This document shows, piece after piece, positions 21,391-32,000 of a DNA stretch of 64,000 nucleotides. The DNA is from Synchiropus splendidus. Its lineage: Eukaryota > Chordata > Actinopteri > Syngnathiformes > Callionymidae. The stretch is taken from NCBI RefSeq assembly GCF_027744825.2, contig NC_071343.1, forward strand, positions 9,508,866 through 9,572,865, written 5' to 3'. Both the position numbers and the translations under genes were made by a program. Every line of letters begins with the position of its first letter. Position 1 is the first letter of the stretch. The notes beneath the pieces are model-generated. The model searched no databases and was not told the DNA's origin. It worked only from the letters and a program-made list of their open reading frames with translations.

Positions 21391-21928
21391 TGAACGGGAG
21401 ACTGTTATACTGCATGCAATAATAAACTCCTGCATCTTCAGGCTGGACTCTGCTGATGGTCAGAGTGAACTGTGTCCCGTATCCTTGTCCACTGAAACGA
21501 TCTGGAACTCCAGAATCACGGGATGATGCATCATCAATCAGACGTTTAGGAGCTACATCAGGTTTTAGAAGAATCCAACAGAGGTCATCTGTGATGCCTG
21601 AGTTTGTTCTGCAAGTGATGGAGACAGTCTGTCCTGGAGCTACAGACTGAGATCCAGGAGTCTGAGTCACGACGATGTCTCCTGATGAACCTGGAAAACA
21701 TAGAAGAAGAGTTGAGGAGTCAAGTCCAGTCAGATGAACATGAAGACAGAAGCATCATTTCTTGAAGACAGAGAAGAGAAGGATGAAGGTGGAAGCTGCT
21801 TCTTTCAGTCTCTCTCCATCACAGCAGAAGGTCCTGCTGCTGAAGCTGCTTGTCAAAGTCTCCAGAAGAGTCTCACCGTGAACAAGGAGGCCCAGGGTGA
21901 GCAGCAGTGGACTCAGTGACATCATCAT
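21391..21928 (-). CDS. Ig light chain V segment V8 (kappa-like), inward-facing, divergent, cluster D
   Basis: Leader 21928-21877, intron 186 bases, V exon 21690-21391, open throughout. It keeps S-I-T-C, the core Trp and V-Y-Y-C, but departs from family rules. FR2 is [14 protein letters not shown], so the Gln that normally contacts VH is Leu and a cysteine precedes the Trp. CDR2 entry is L-I-D-D-A-S instead of L-I-Y, FR3 has G-Q-G-Y-G, and FR1 has V-V-T-Q. Germline CDR3 is M-Q-Y-N-S-L-P. RSS and splice sites are intact, so it could still rearrange; whether the product pairs with a heavy chain is doubtful. Confidence 0.92.
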
Positions 21929-21970
21929 TGTGGTGGCGGCGTCTTGTGGACACTCAGTGATCAACTGGCA

Positions 21971-22014
21971 GCTCTTAAGAGCCGCGAGCAGAGAGGAAGG
22001 ACACACATGCAAAC
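21971..22014 (-). promoter_or_regulatory. V8 core promoter
   Basis: ATGCAAAC 22007-22014 and palindrome 21971-21982. Upstream homology ends near 22080. Confidence 0.6.
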
Positions 22015-22451
22015 ACAGTGAGTCAGTCAAGTGTGTGTGTCCTCAACATGTCCTGGTGTTTCCCCTCACAGCAGCTCTCACATACAATAAGTCCAATCTT
22101 CACATACCACAGAAATGTTTAGATGTCACACATGATGCTGTACTTTGAAAGTATGGCCAATCCACTGAATCTTTGTCAATTTTAAAGACGATCACATATG
22201 TTCCATGTGTTTCATCAAAATATTCTTATATCCTAATACCAGATTGTTTTATATTGATTTTTTTAGATATTGTATTTTCTGTTGTCCCTCTTCATCTGTC
22301 TCTTCACATGTTTGAAGTCAAAAGCCTGTTTTGTCTGTTTTGACAACAATTTGATCCAAAGTAGTTTTTTTTACTTTGTGTTCTTCTATTCTGGGTTTTT
22401 GGAAGTCATTCTGAATCACTTCATTATCACCCTTGTTTTTAAAAAAGTATG

Positions 22452-22512
22452 GTCACACTCAACTGGAGCCACCTGTCGTGTCTTTCATGGTGGCTGAGCA
22501 TGGAGGAGGAAG
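22452..22512 (-). promoter_or_regulatory. Inter-cluster module 4, decayed copy
   Basis: GGTCACACTCAACTGGAGCC and CACCTG (22470-22475) align with module 3, and GGAA (22508-22511) falls 33 bases beyond, against 34 in module 3. The IRF half-site and the octamer are lost. It lies outside V8, where a further cluster or a module would be expected. Confidence 0.4.
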
Positions 22513-22519
22513 CGGCCCA

Positions 22520-23239
22520 ACCTGCATCTTTAAATACATACAGAGGAGGTGCGGTCCCTCAAGTGGCCTCACCCTTCTCTCCATCCTACAAATGGTGCAT
22601 CTGTTCTGACCTGAACTAGAATGAAAAATTGTAAAAGTGATCCCATGGGACAGCCAAATCCTGGGATCCATCCTGGGATCTTTCCCAAATAATAAGCTAT
22701 CTTGGCACCCACAGGTTTATCTTTGTGAGCTTTCTCATTGCCATAATGCTTATCTGTAACATAGCCATTCCAAAAATAATGGCTAAATAATGGCTAACCG
22801 TACCCAAACTTCACTGTCCTCATCCTCAACTTGAGGCTTAACCTTGTGGGTCAAGCAAAAGGGCTCCACATCGGCATTTGGCAAGGAGATGTTTTTATCG
22901 AAAATTGGTCCTCTCTAAGGTAGATATGCTTAAACACACACATACACAGTCATTTCTTATGTTTTGTGGGGACATTTCATCAACTTTCATGCTTACCCCA
23001 GCATCTCACCCTAAACCAGGACCTGAACCAAGCTTAAATTCAATTAAAACGATCAAGTTATTTTGAAGTTTTAATCCTCAAATATGAGGCTTACAGCCAC
23101 CTTGTGTGGACTGGCAAGAGGTCCCCATAGTGCATAAGGTAGGTACAAGTCAGTGTGTTTACAAGAACTGTAGCCATACAAAGACCCCTACACCCCTCCC
23201 CACACACACACAAACGCCTGAGGGTCCTCACTAAGATAG

Positions 23240-23240
<1 letters not shown>
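22520..23240. repeat. Dispersed-repeat-like spacer
   Basis: Text such as TTTTGTGGGGACATTTC and AGGTCCCCATAG resembles a repeat that often flanks CA tracts in fish genomes. No gene is recognised. Recognition is from memory and not tested. Confidence 0.3.

Positions 23241-23241
<1 letters not shown>

Positions 23242-23326
<85 letters not shown>
23242..23326. repeat. (CA)n microsatellite
   Basis: Uninterrupted AC/CA run of about 85 bases. Long Cys-Val or His-Thr open frames through it are artefacts. Confidence 0.98.
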
Positions 23327-23328
<2 letters not shown>

Positions 23329-23913
23329 TGTACAGCTATCTTTGTGGGGCTCTCCTCTCACACTAAACCTAAGCATCAAAAAAACAATTTGACACATTAG
23401 CTAAAAGTTAGACTCAAATCCGTCAATAACTTTTCAAGTTTTTTTGAACACAGATGGACACACAAACCAACACACAGGCAGACAGACCGACCGACAAACA
23501 CCATTGAAAACACAGAAGAGATGAAGCGAGCCTACAAAGGTACCCACACTCTAATGGTGTTAAATTCACCAGAAAAGATGTGTTCATAATTTGACCCTGA
23601 ATGATGAGTTTAATAGACAACTCCATGTTTGGGTAAATTAATTAAAGTTCTGGGTTAAATCCACTGCAAACTTATGTTACAATTACTTCAGAGTTTGTTT
23701 GCATCAAAATATTTGAAATGGTAAATGGCTCTTTCTTGAATTGTGAATGAAGCGCTGCACACGAAGTCATTCATCCGCTGACAGCATGTCATCAGAACTG
23801 CCAGGTGACAAACCAAGCCAAAAACAGACTTGGACAAATGTGTAATTCAATGACACCAAGTTGATGGTGTTGGTTTTTCGGATGGTTTGTTTGAGTAAAA
23901 AGTTATGGAGGTA

Positions 23914-24611
23914 CAGTGGTACCTCGGATCTCGACCACAATCCGTTCCAGAAGGCCGTTCCAGAACCGATTTGTTCGAAATCTGAATCGATTTTTCCCAT
24001 TACAATGAATGGAAAAAGAAATAATGCGTTCCAAGCCTTAAAATAGTCTTTTGTAGGAGTGAATGTAGAGTGTCTGCTGCAGGTGCGCTGTTCCTCTATG
24101 TGTGTGGCCGCTGCATGTGGGAGGGGTTGCCGAGTGAGTGACGTCTCTCCAGAAGTGAAGAGGTGCCCGGTGCGTGTCCAGCTCTGAATGTGCGCTTCTG
24201 TGCAGTTTGGCTGTGACAAAGTCATAAACCAAGTCACGCTCTGTCCCAGACTCGCCTCATCCCTGTCCCAGCTCCAGCCCACAACAGGACATCAAACCCT
24301 GGAGTGTGTGTGGAGAGCGAGCACCTCCCCTGTGACACTCTATCACGCTCCAGTGTGGAGACAGGAAAGGTTTTACACCTCAATATGAAGAAAAAACAGT
24401 CAGTAAATGTAGCTAACGGGACACGTCTGCATACAGAGGCTGCGTTACACACAATAACAAAGCGCCCCGTGGGTCAGCTGATCGGTCCGCGCACGCTATG
24501 TTTTTTCCGGCTTTTTTTGGGGCCGTTCGAGTTCTGGATTTACAAAAAAATCTCGAAATTCTTGTTCGATTTGTTTGAAGTCCGGGACGTTCGAAAACCG
24601 AGGTTCCACTG
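23914..24611 (+). mobile_element. TA-flanked inverted-repeat DNA element
   Basis: Left end CAGTGGTACCTCGGATCTCG and right end (reverse complement) CAGTGGAACCTCGGTTTTCG are inverted repeats, each flanked by TA, the target duplication of Tc1/mariner/pogo-type elements. Element length is about 698 bases with no transposase frame, so it is non-autonomous. Part of its interior (about 24030-24390) recurs inverted at 49.2-49.56 kb. Confidence 0.75.
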
Positions 24612-24814
24612 TATTAGGATCCTGGGGTGGGCTGAGGCTGCTTGGCTTGAGGTTTGCACTCGAGTGATTTTCCAATATATGGCAGGCTGCACAGCATTAC
24701 TGAAGGATGTATTTTTGAATAATACCTCAATATTGTATTGAGGCTCTGGAGATAGATCGAACCCACCAAGCCACTTCACGTGGCCCCCAAGCACTATAAT
24801 TATTGTTGGTCTTG

Positions 24815-24966
24815 AGCGGCTCCATGAAACTGCACTCGTTTTCAAAAGCCCACTTGATGGCGCTGCCTGCTGTAAATATCATCTGATTTACCAACCACTT
24901 CAGTGAAACTTCACAGCATTTTTTAACCGAGAGCGCCACCTACTGAGATCGGAAAGTGATGACATC
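24815..24966. repeat. CTCF-motif MITE, diverged partial copy
   Basis: Left arm carries CCACTTGATGGCGC (24850-24863) and the right arm, on the minus strand, TCAGTAGGTGGCGC (24933-24946). It is related to the family at 38.4-59.4 kb. Confidence 0.55.
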
Positions 24967-25023
24967 TTTTTTTCTGTCTTCTGCCTCATCTTTCCATCTG
25001 TTCATTTATGTATGAAAGGAATA

Positions 25024-25025
<2 letters not shown>

Positions 25026-25098
<73 letters not shown>
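25026..25098. repeat. (TA)n microsatellite
   Basis: About 73 bases of alternating AT upstream of actr3. Confidence 0.97.
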
Positions 25099-25102
<4 letters not shown>

Positions 25103-25289
25103 CAGGGAGAGCTTAAATCTTCTGAACGAGCGCCATCTTCTGTCCCCGTTACGTCAATGCATATGATGCCAATTTACCTACAGAAGATATATACAAGCAT
25201 TTACAATATACATTCATACAACTTATGTGGCTCTGAAACTAATGTGTTGACTGTGCAGCACATTATGATATAAATCAACATGGGTGTAG

Positions 25290-25529
25290 TGTGTCTGATT
25301 TCCGAGGGACGTTGAACGCACCATCTGTCTCCCCGCCTCCTGCGCTCTGCGGGCTGCTGCGCCATCTTGCCTCCTCCTTCCTGTCTGAAACGGAGTGCGG
25401 AAGTGGATCCGTCTGCGTTCGCGTTCGGGGTTCCGCCTCTGGACGTCTGGCAGTATCCCTCAGCTGACTCGGCCCCTTCTCCTCCTCACGTTACTGCGAT
25501 TCAACCCGTCGTCAGATACCCGAGGAGAG
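25290..25529 (+). promoter_or_regulatory. actr3: actr3 promoter and 5' UTR
   Basis: GC-richer, CpG-containing stretch directly before the actr3 start codon. GCCATCTT (25361-25368) matches a YY1 site as found near the start of many housekeeping genes. No TATA box is seen. The transcription start is not resolved. Confidence 0.5.
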
Positions 25530-26049
25530 ATGGCTGGACGGCTACCGGCGTGTGTTGTCGACTGCGGCACAGGGTGAGCGCAAGCGTCGGCGTTCGGGGA
25601 CTGTGGGTGGAATGGTCACCGAATCTGAGCGTTGTTTTCGGCCGCAGCAGTTGTCAGCTGTCTGGATGGCTGCTGCTCTGCTATGCATCCCAGTTTTTCC
25701 TTACCGATTAGTACAACCAAATCAATATTACTTCACTGATAGTGTTCCGTGTCAAAGTGTTTGTTATCGACACACTTCATGTTCATTCATTTTAAGGACA
25801 TCTTTCGTCATTGGCCAGCGCTCTACTCTTCCGACACGGCTAACACTTCCTCATTCACCCTCTTAGTCCTTATATGGTTCTTCTCTGCATCCTTGCTTAT
25901 TTGTTAAGTATACGCCGAATTCAAGTGCCCCTTTCTTTCGCCATCATCTCTAAACTGAACAGCTTGTACCTGGCAGGGTGTTACGTCCATGCGCATACAA
26001 AAAATATCAATTTCAATGTAAACAAATGTAATATTTTTCAAAGCATCTG

Positions 26050-26097
<48 letters not shown>

Positions 26098-29000
26098 CAA
26101 CATATCTGTGTGGGTTCTGCAGCAGGGGATGGCATTTTTGTAACTGTTAAAATGGGAGCTTTGCTGTGAAGAAAATGCAAAAGAAAGTGGGCTTTTGCAT
26201 CCTGTCATCAGAAAGACATTTACTGCCTGGAAGCTGCCTGGTTTTCACATCAAGTAAACAAGACCTTTCTGCAAGACAGCCTTCGGGTGAGACCCTTGCA
26301 GGGTGTCTAGCCTATAAAGCTGCTTCATTTGGATGCAGTATTGATAAACATATGGAATCCTTGGTTTGTACATTCATAATACGTTTAAAACTGAAGTTAT
26401 ATATTTAGTTCATTCTTGTTGCATTAGTTTCAAGTTGAAAACAATCTTGAAAATAAGTTACTTGATTTGAAAAGTCAGATTCAGAATCTAATTTATTGCC
26501 ATGGTCAGTGGGGATCCCACCAACTAGGAAAGTGCTTTGGAATAAAGTGCTGACAATAAATAATAAATTTGATTCTGATTCTGATTCTGACAAAAAAAAA
26601 AAAAAAAAAAACAGTCTTTTTACCAGCCCAGGTAAGTCATGATAGAATTCAAAATAGACTTTGGGGTTGTTTATGAATGACATGAGAACATGGGAAGCTA
26701 CCTCATACTATAAGCTATTTTACTTGTTTTACTATTTTAAACTGTTGAGTTTGTCTGTAAGCACTGCAGATGACGCCCATATTTAAGGATATTTCCTCAT
26801 AAAATATTCTTATTATATTATCTAGTTTGGTATAAAAAATAATCATGTGCTTTTTTTCCCTTGAAGATTTACGTCACGACTGAGAGAAAGTAGCCTACAG
26901 AACACTCCCTGAAGTTGCAGCAGCTGCTCCAACCTAAATGCAGTGTACAGATTGAGCACAGGCACTCATTCCTGTGCAAGTTATAACAAGAGGCGCCCCT
27001 GATCCAGTCCAGGTTGACTCCGGACAGAAACTCCTGCAATGCTTGCTAATGCTTATGCAATGCGTCTTTTGGACTGATCTTTCTCTGCACGGTGGCAGTA
27101 AACTCGCAGAAAAGAGCGGTTCTCTTGTAACTGTGATATTCAAACAAGCAGTAGGTGAAGCACAATTTTGGAGAAACTACATTTTTCAGAACTGGAATGA
27201 TGTTGTTGAGGGAGTTTTCTATAATTTGTGTGACAATTAATGAAAAATATTGATGTATTTTTTTAAAGCAGAGCATCAGTGTTGTGTGTGACAGTGACAT
27301 TCTTGGCCTGGAATGTGCTTCATACTTTCGTTCAAACCTTGCAACTGCTGAGACGTGATAAAATGGGTTGCAGTGTATGTGAAACACTCACGCTGGTGTT
27401 TCATTGCAATCCTTTTGCAGCGTCCACTTAAGGCTGTGCGCCACACCTCTGCTCTGGACTAGTCTGGAAAGTTGCTGATCACTGAAAACATTGGAGGTGT
27501 TTTGTCCTATAAAATATTCCTCATGACTGGTATGGCACCTCATTGTATGCTGACTCTTGAAGAGGAAGCCACAGACATGTGTTGCATTGCTTTCAAGTAG
27601 AGGCTTGAACTCTGTGTTGCATACCTTCTCATCCTCCCCCCTTTCTCTGCCTTCCTTCAGGCTCTTAAAAAGTCAAAAGTCCTCAGTTCCTTCATTTTTC
27701 TTGAACTGAAAGATGCAGTTGCAGCTGTATACAACGCGTACACTTTTAAAACTACCGATTAGTTTAAAGCAAAAAAGAAAAACTTAGTGTATCTGGTGTA
27801 ACCTGGTGCTATCAAGTGGACTGCACACAGTCCTGTCACTTGCCTGACTGTAAGGAGCCTCTGTTATGACCAGGATGTGGCCTGTTATGCCAGCAGTCGT
27901 CAGCAGTGTCCGATCCGTCTCCTGGGTGGTGGGTTCAGGAAGTGTCTGAGTCACACAGTGATACATCTGGATCACATGTGCGGCCATTTAGGGAGCAGAT
28001 GAGGTAGCTGCTGAGATATTTTAAGATTTGTTCAGGTCAGTTGTACACAGTGGTATTTTAAACTTTTATTTTATATTAATATTCATTTAGAATTTGAAGT
28101 GTCGAAGATACTTTCTGATGATATTACCATTTTCTTATTTTTCGTTTCTGCAAAATCTAAATCTGCTGTGAGGAAGTGATGTCAGTCAAGCCCCTGAATC
28201 GGAAATATCAATACTCTTGGCAAAAAACTTTACAGAACTAAAACGCTCAACGTTACTCATATTTGAGACAAAACTATTTGATCGAAAGCAACTTCTGTAA
28301 AGTTAGTTACAGTGTTAAATCCTTTGCTACTGCCGTGTCTGACAGCAACTCCTTAGTTTCCCTGATTTTATTTGGAGATGGTTTGCTAAGTCTGCCAACT
28401 ACAGTGCTGAGTCATTTGGACAGCTGAGTAATAGTCTCACATCAGTGCTTTAATGTGTGCACCTGTGGTTCTCATCTTTAATGTGAACTTGGAGTCCTTT
28501 ATCCAGAGTGTGTTGAAAGTTCAGGAGCCCACCTGCTGTGGTGCTCTTTTCACTTGGTCAGTGCATGATGGACTCCTTTATTGACTCACACAAGCTGCTG
28601 CTGTTGCCACCCAACCAGTCCACCACATAAGAGAGAGGCAACATTGATCAAAATTAATAAAATAAATAAATAAATAAAATGATCTCTTCATTTCAATGCA
28701 TCGTAGCATTGGCTCGCATCTCAGTTTGATAGACTTTCTCATCCCTTTCTTTTGCAGTTACACCAAACTGGGCTACGCAGGGAACACAGAGCCACAGTTC
28801 ATCGTGCCATCATGTGAGTTCCTCAACCTAGATTGTTTTGGTCATCAAACAAATGTTTCAACATGTAAACCTGTGATGGACGGAACCATGCATTTACAGA
28901 TTTGACCTTTGTCATCAGGTATTGCCATCAAAGAGTCAGCAAAGGTGGGAGACCAGGCCCAGCGGAGGATGATGAAAGGTGTGGACGACTTGGACTTCTA

Positions 29001-32000
29001 CATTGGAGACGAAGCAGTGGACAAACCATCATACGCCACAAAGGTGAGCTCCAGCTGGTGCACAGTAGGATTAGTGTGCCTCATGTTTGCATCCATCCAT
29101 CCAACCATGGCCTGTGTAATGCTCTGTGGAATAAATGTTGAGATCCATCTTTATTTTTTTTTTGCACACAGTGGCCAATCCGTCATGGGATCGTTGAAGA
29201 CTGGGACCTGATGGAGCGTTTCATGGAGCAGATCATCTTCAAGTACTTGAGGGCGGAGCCTGAGGATCACTATTTCCTCCTGGTAAAAACACATGCCCAT
29301 GATGCTGCTGCTGCTGCTGTGGTCCTTCTTCATTATGAACCAGTTGATCAAGAACGGTTCCTGTGTTGTGCTGCAGACCGAACCTCCCCTCAACACGCCA
29401 GAAAACCGAGAGTATACGGCAGAAATCATGTTCGAGTCCTTCAACGTTCCTGGTCTCTACATCGCTGTGCAGGTGACTACCGATTTTGCAGTCAATAGAC
29501 GAGTCATTTATGTACAGTATGGTTGCTTGGAAGATGAAAAGAAAGAAGACAATGTTTCTCAGAGACATTCTTTGGCTTTTTACGGACCATATAAGTTGAC
29601 TCAAATGACTTCTGAATCTGTGTTCACCACCTCTAACTGGTTCAGTTCAAGGGCCTCGTCTTCAGGGTCTCACCTCCTGTTATGTTGATATAATGTGATC
29701 TGCTGTCTTATGATTGTGTCGTCTTCTTTTCATCCTTTTTTAGGCGGTGCTTGCTCTAGCAGCCTCTTGGACGTCCCGGCAGGTTGGGGAGCGAACGTTG
29801 ACCGGGACTGTCATTGACAGCGGTGATGGCGTAACACACGTCATTCCTGTGGTGAGTTTGCCCACATTTTCCCTCATGCACACTCAGGAAGGTGGAAATC
29901 AGTCCCTAGTAGGGAGGTTTAAAGCATGTTTTGTGGCGGTTTATCATTAGTATTGTATTTTATATGTTGACATATACTAATATTTTTGTCTGCAAATACA
30001 GGAACAAAGAAAGGAACTGATGAAAATACAGGAACTGAAATAAAAATGGTAGGGACGATAGGGATGATGAAGATGAGTTGAGGTGAAGGAGGCTAACTTG
30101 GACAGCAACCCAAGATGGACCCAGTGCTGACCGAAGATGAGATCAAAAGATTGTCTCATTTCTTTGACAGACATCGTTTTGTCTCACATACACTGAGAAT
30201 ATCTAATTACGGGACAATTGAAACAGACTAGTTGCTCAGTGCCGATGCATTCACTCACAGATGGAAGTGTCATGTTGCTACAGTTTGGGCTCACCAGGTT
30301 GAAATGGTGCATGGGCAGTGAGATAGTGGAGTCTAACTCTGTGTCCTCCATGTCTGGCAGGCTGAGGGTTACGTCATCGGAAGCTGTATCAAGCACATTC
30401 CCATCGCTGGACGGGACATCACTTATTTCACCCAGCAGCTGCTGCGTGAGAGAGAGGTGGGGATCCCGCCAGAGCAGTCGCTGGAGACCGCCAAAGCAGT
30501 CAAGGTGAGAGTCATGTGACCACCGATACTTCCTTTAATAGTTAAGGTGGTGGAACTACAGAAAGTGCAACAACCTTGTCACCTCAGATTCAAGCACTGC
30601 TGAGTAAATCGGTTCAGATTCACAGACCTGCCTTCTATACGTGACTGTACAACCCGCCTCCTAAAACAGCAGTGGACATGTACACTGTGCTCAACAACTG
30701 AGCTCAAGTTTTAGTGCTAAAGACTACAGAGGATGTGGTGCAGGAGCAGTTCAACTCAAGTCACAATGATCTTGATTTTCCCACCCATGTCTCACAGGTT
30801 TTTTTATCATGTGATCATTTATGTGTTGTCCATATTGTCAGAGTATGAAGTGCGGAGAGTTCCGACCATCGTCATGGTGACGCTTCAGTGCTAAATGAGA
30901 TCTAAAGTCTCCGTACGGTGTTGCACATTTCTCTTCTTTCAAAGTGTTGGAGAGCAAGAATAGAATTGCAGTTGTTGTTGCGTGTTCATCCAAACTATAT
31001 AGAGGCTTCTTTTTACATTATCACGCTATTATATAGTTGGAAATTTGCTTTTTAAAATATTTGGAAAGCAAAGTCTAAAGCATTAAAAAAAAAAAAAAAT
31101 TAAATCATCTGAACATTAACTTTCTTTAACAAACATGTATGTAAATCAGATCTTGACTATTTATACCATATTTTTTTAAATAGTGAAAAAACAAACTTAT
31201 TATTAGGCCAAGCATTTAAAATTTTATTCGGCCTCAAATGATCAATTTATGCATGTGTGTGTTGCAACCTAAGCACCGACTATCAAGGAGACATGGAGGA
31301 GCGGCGCAGACTTGACAAAAATGATTGTCCCATTATCAATATCCACACTGTGCATGTTGCACGGTGTGTGCATGTAATGAGGACATTTTCCACCCATCTG
31401 TTGTTGTGCACCTGTACCCTGTAAATTCACTGACTGTGTTTTTAATGAACCACCAGTACATGCATCTTAAAATGTCCATTTAAATAAATGTTCATGTTTA
31501 ACCTAGATGTTAATAAAGTTGCAAATCTGATTTAGACGACCCAGTCTGCCTGATGTGGTTACCACTTTACACAAGCAGATGGCGGACACCTGTAACTTCA
31601 GTCTTAGGGTGTGTTTCAGATGAAAGTCGTGTAGTGAATAGTAGTGACTGGGAGTCCATTCTCCGTCTGCAAGCAGCTGTTACTGGACCCGTTGCTGGTT
31701 CCGTGGACGTGGTGGAAGCCACAGGAGAAAATACAGTGGGGATAGTTGTGGAGGAGAAATGTGGCCACCGCTAGTTACAGTGATGATGCCCAGCCGTGAG
31801 GACAAGGCATCACAAGTGGATTAAAAACAAAGATCTGTAAAAGTAGTTCTTAACTTCCTTGTGATATTAAAGTTGAATATTTCACTGGCAAAACTCAAGG
31901 GTTAAAGAAGCCCATGTTCTTACTTTGGAGTGGTGTGCAAACTGTTGGTTTCAACTCTGTAAAGTTACCCTGGCTTATTTTGGAACTGGTGCAATGTACG

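Noticed and set aside
1..22100. Lambda or sigma light-chain assignment
   Set aside because: All V signals have 12-base spacers and all J signals 23-base spacers, the kappa arrangement.
23091..23400. Cys-Val and His-Thr repeat open frames
   Set aside because: Translation of a CA microsatellite.
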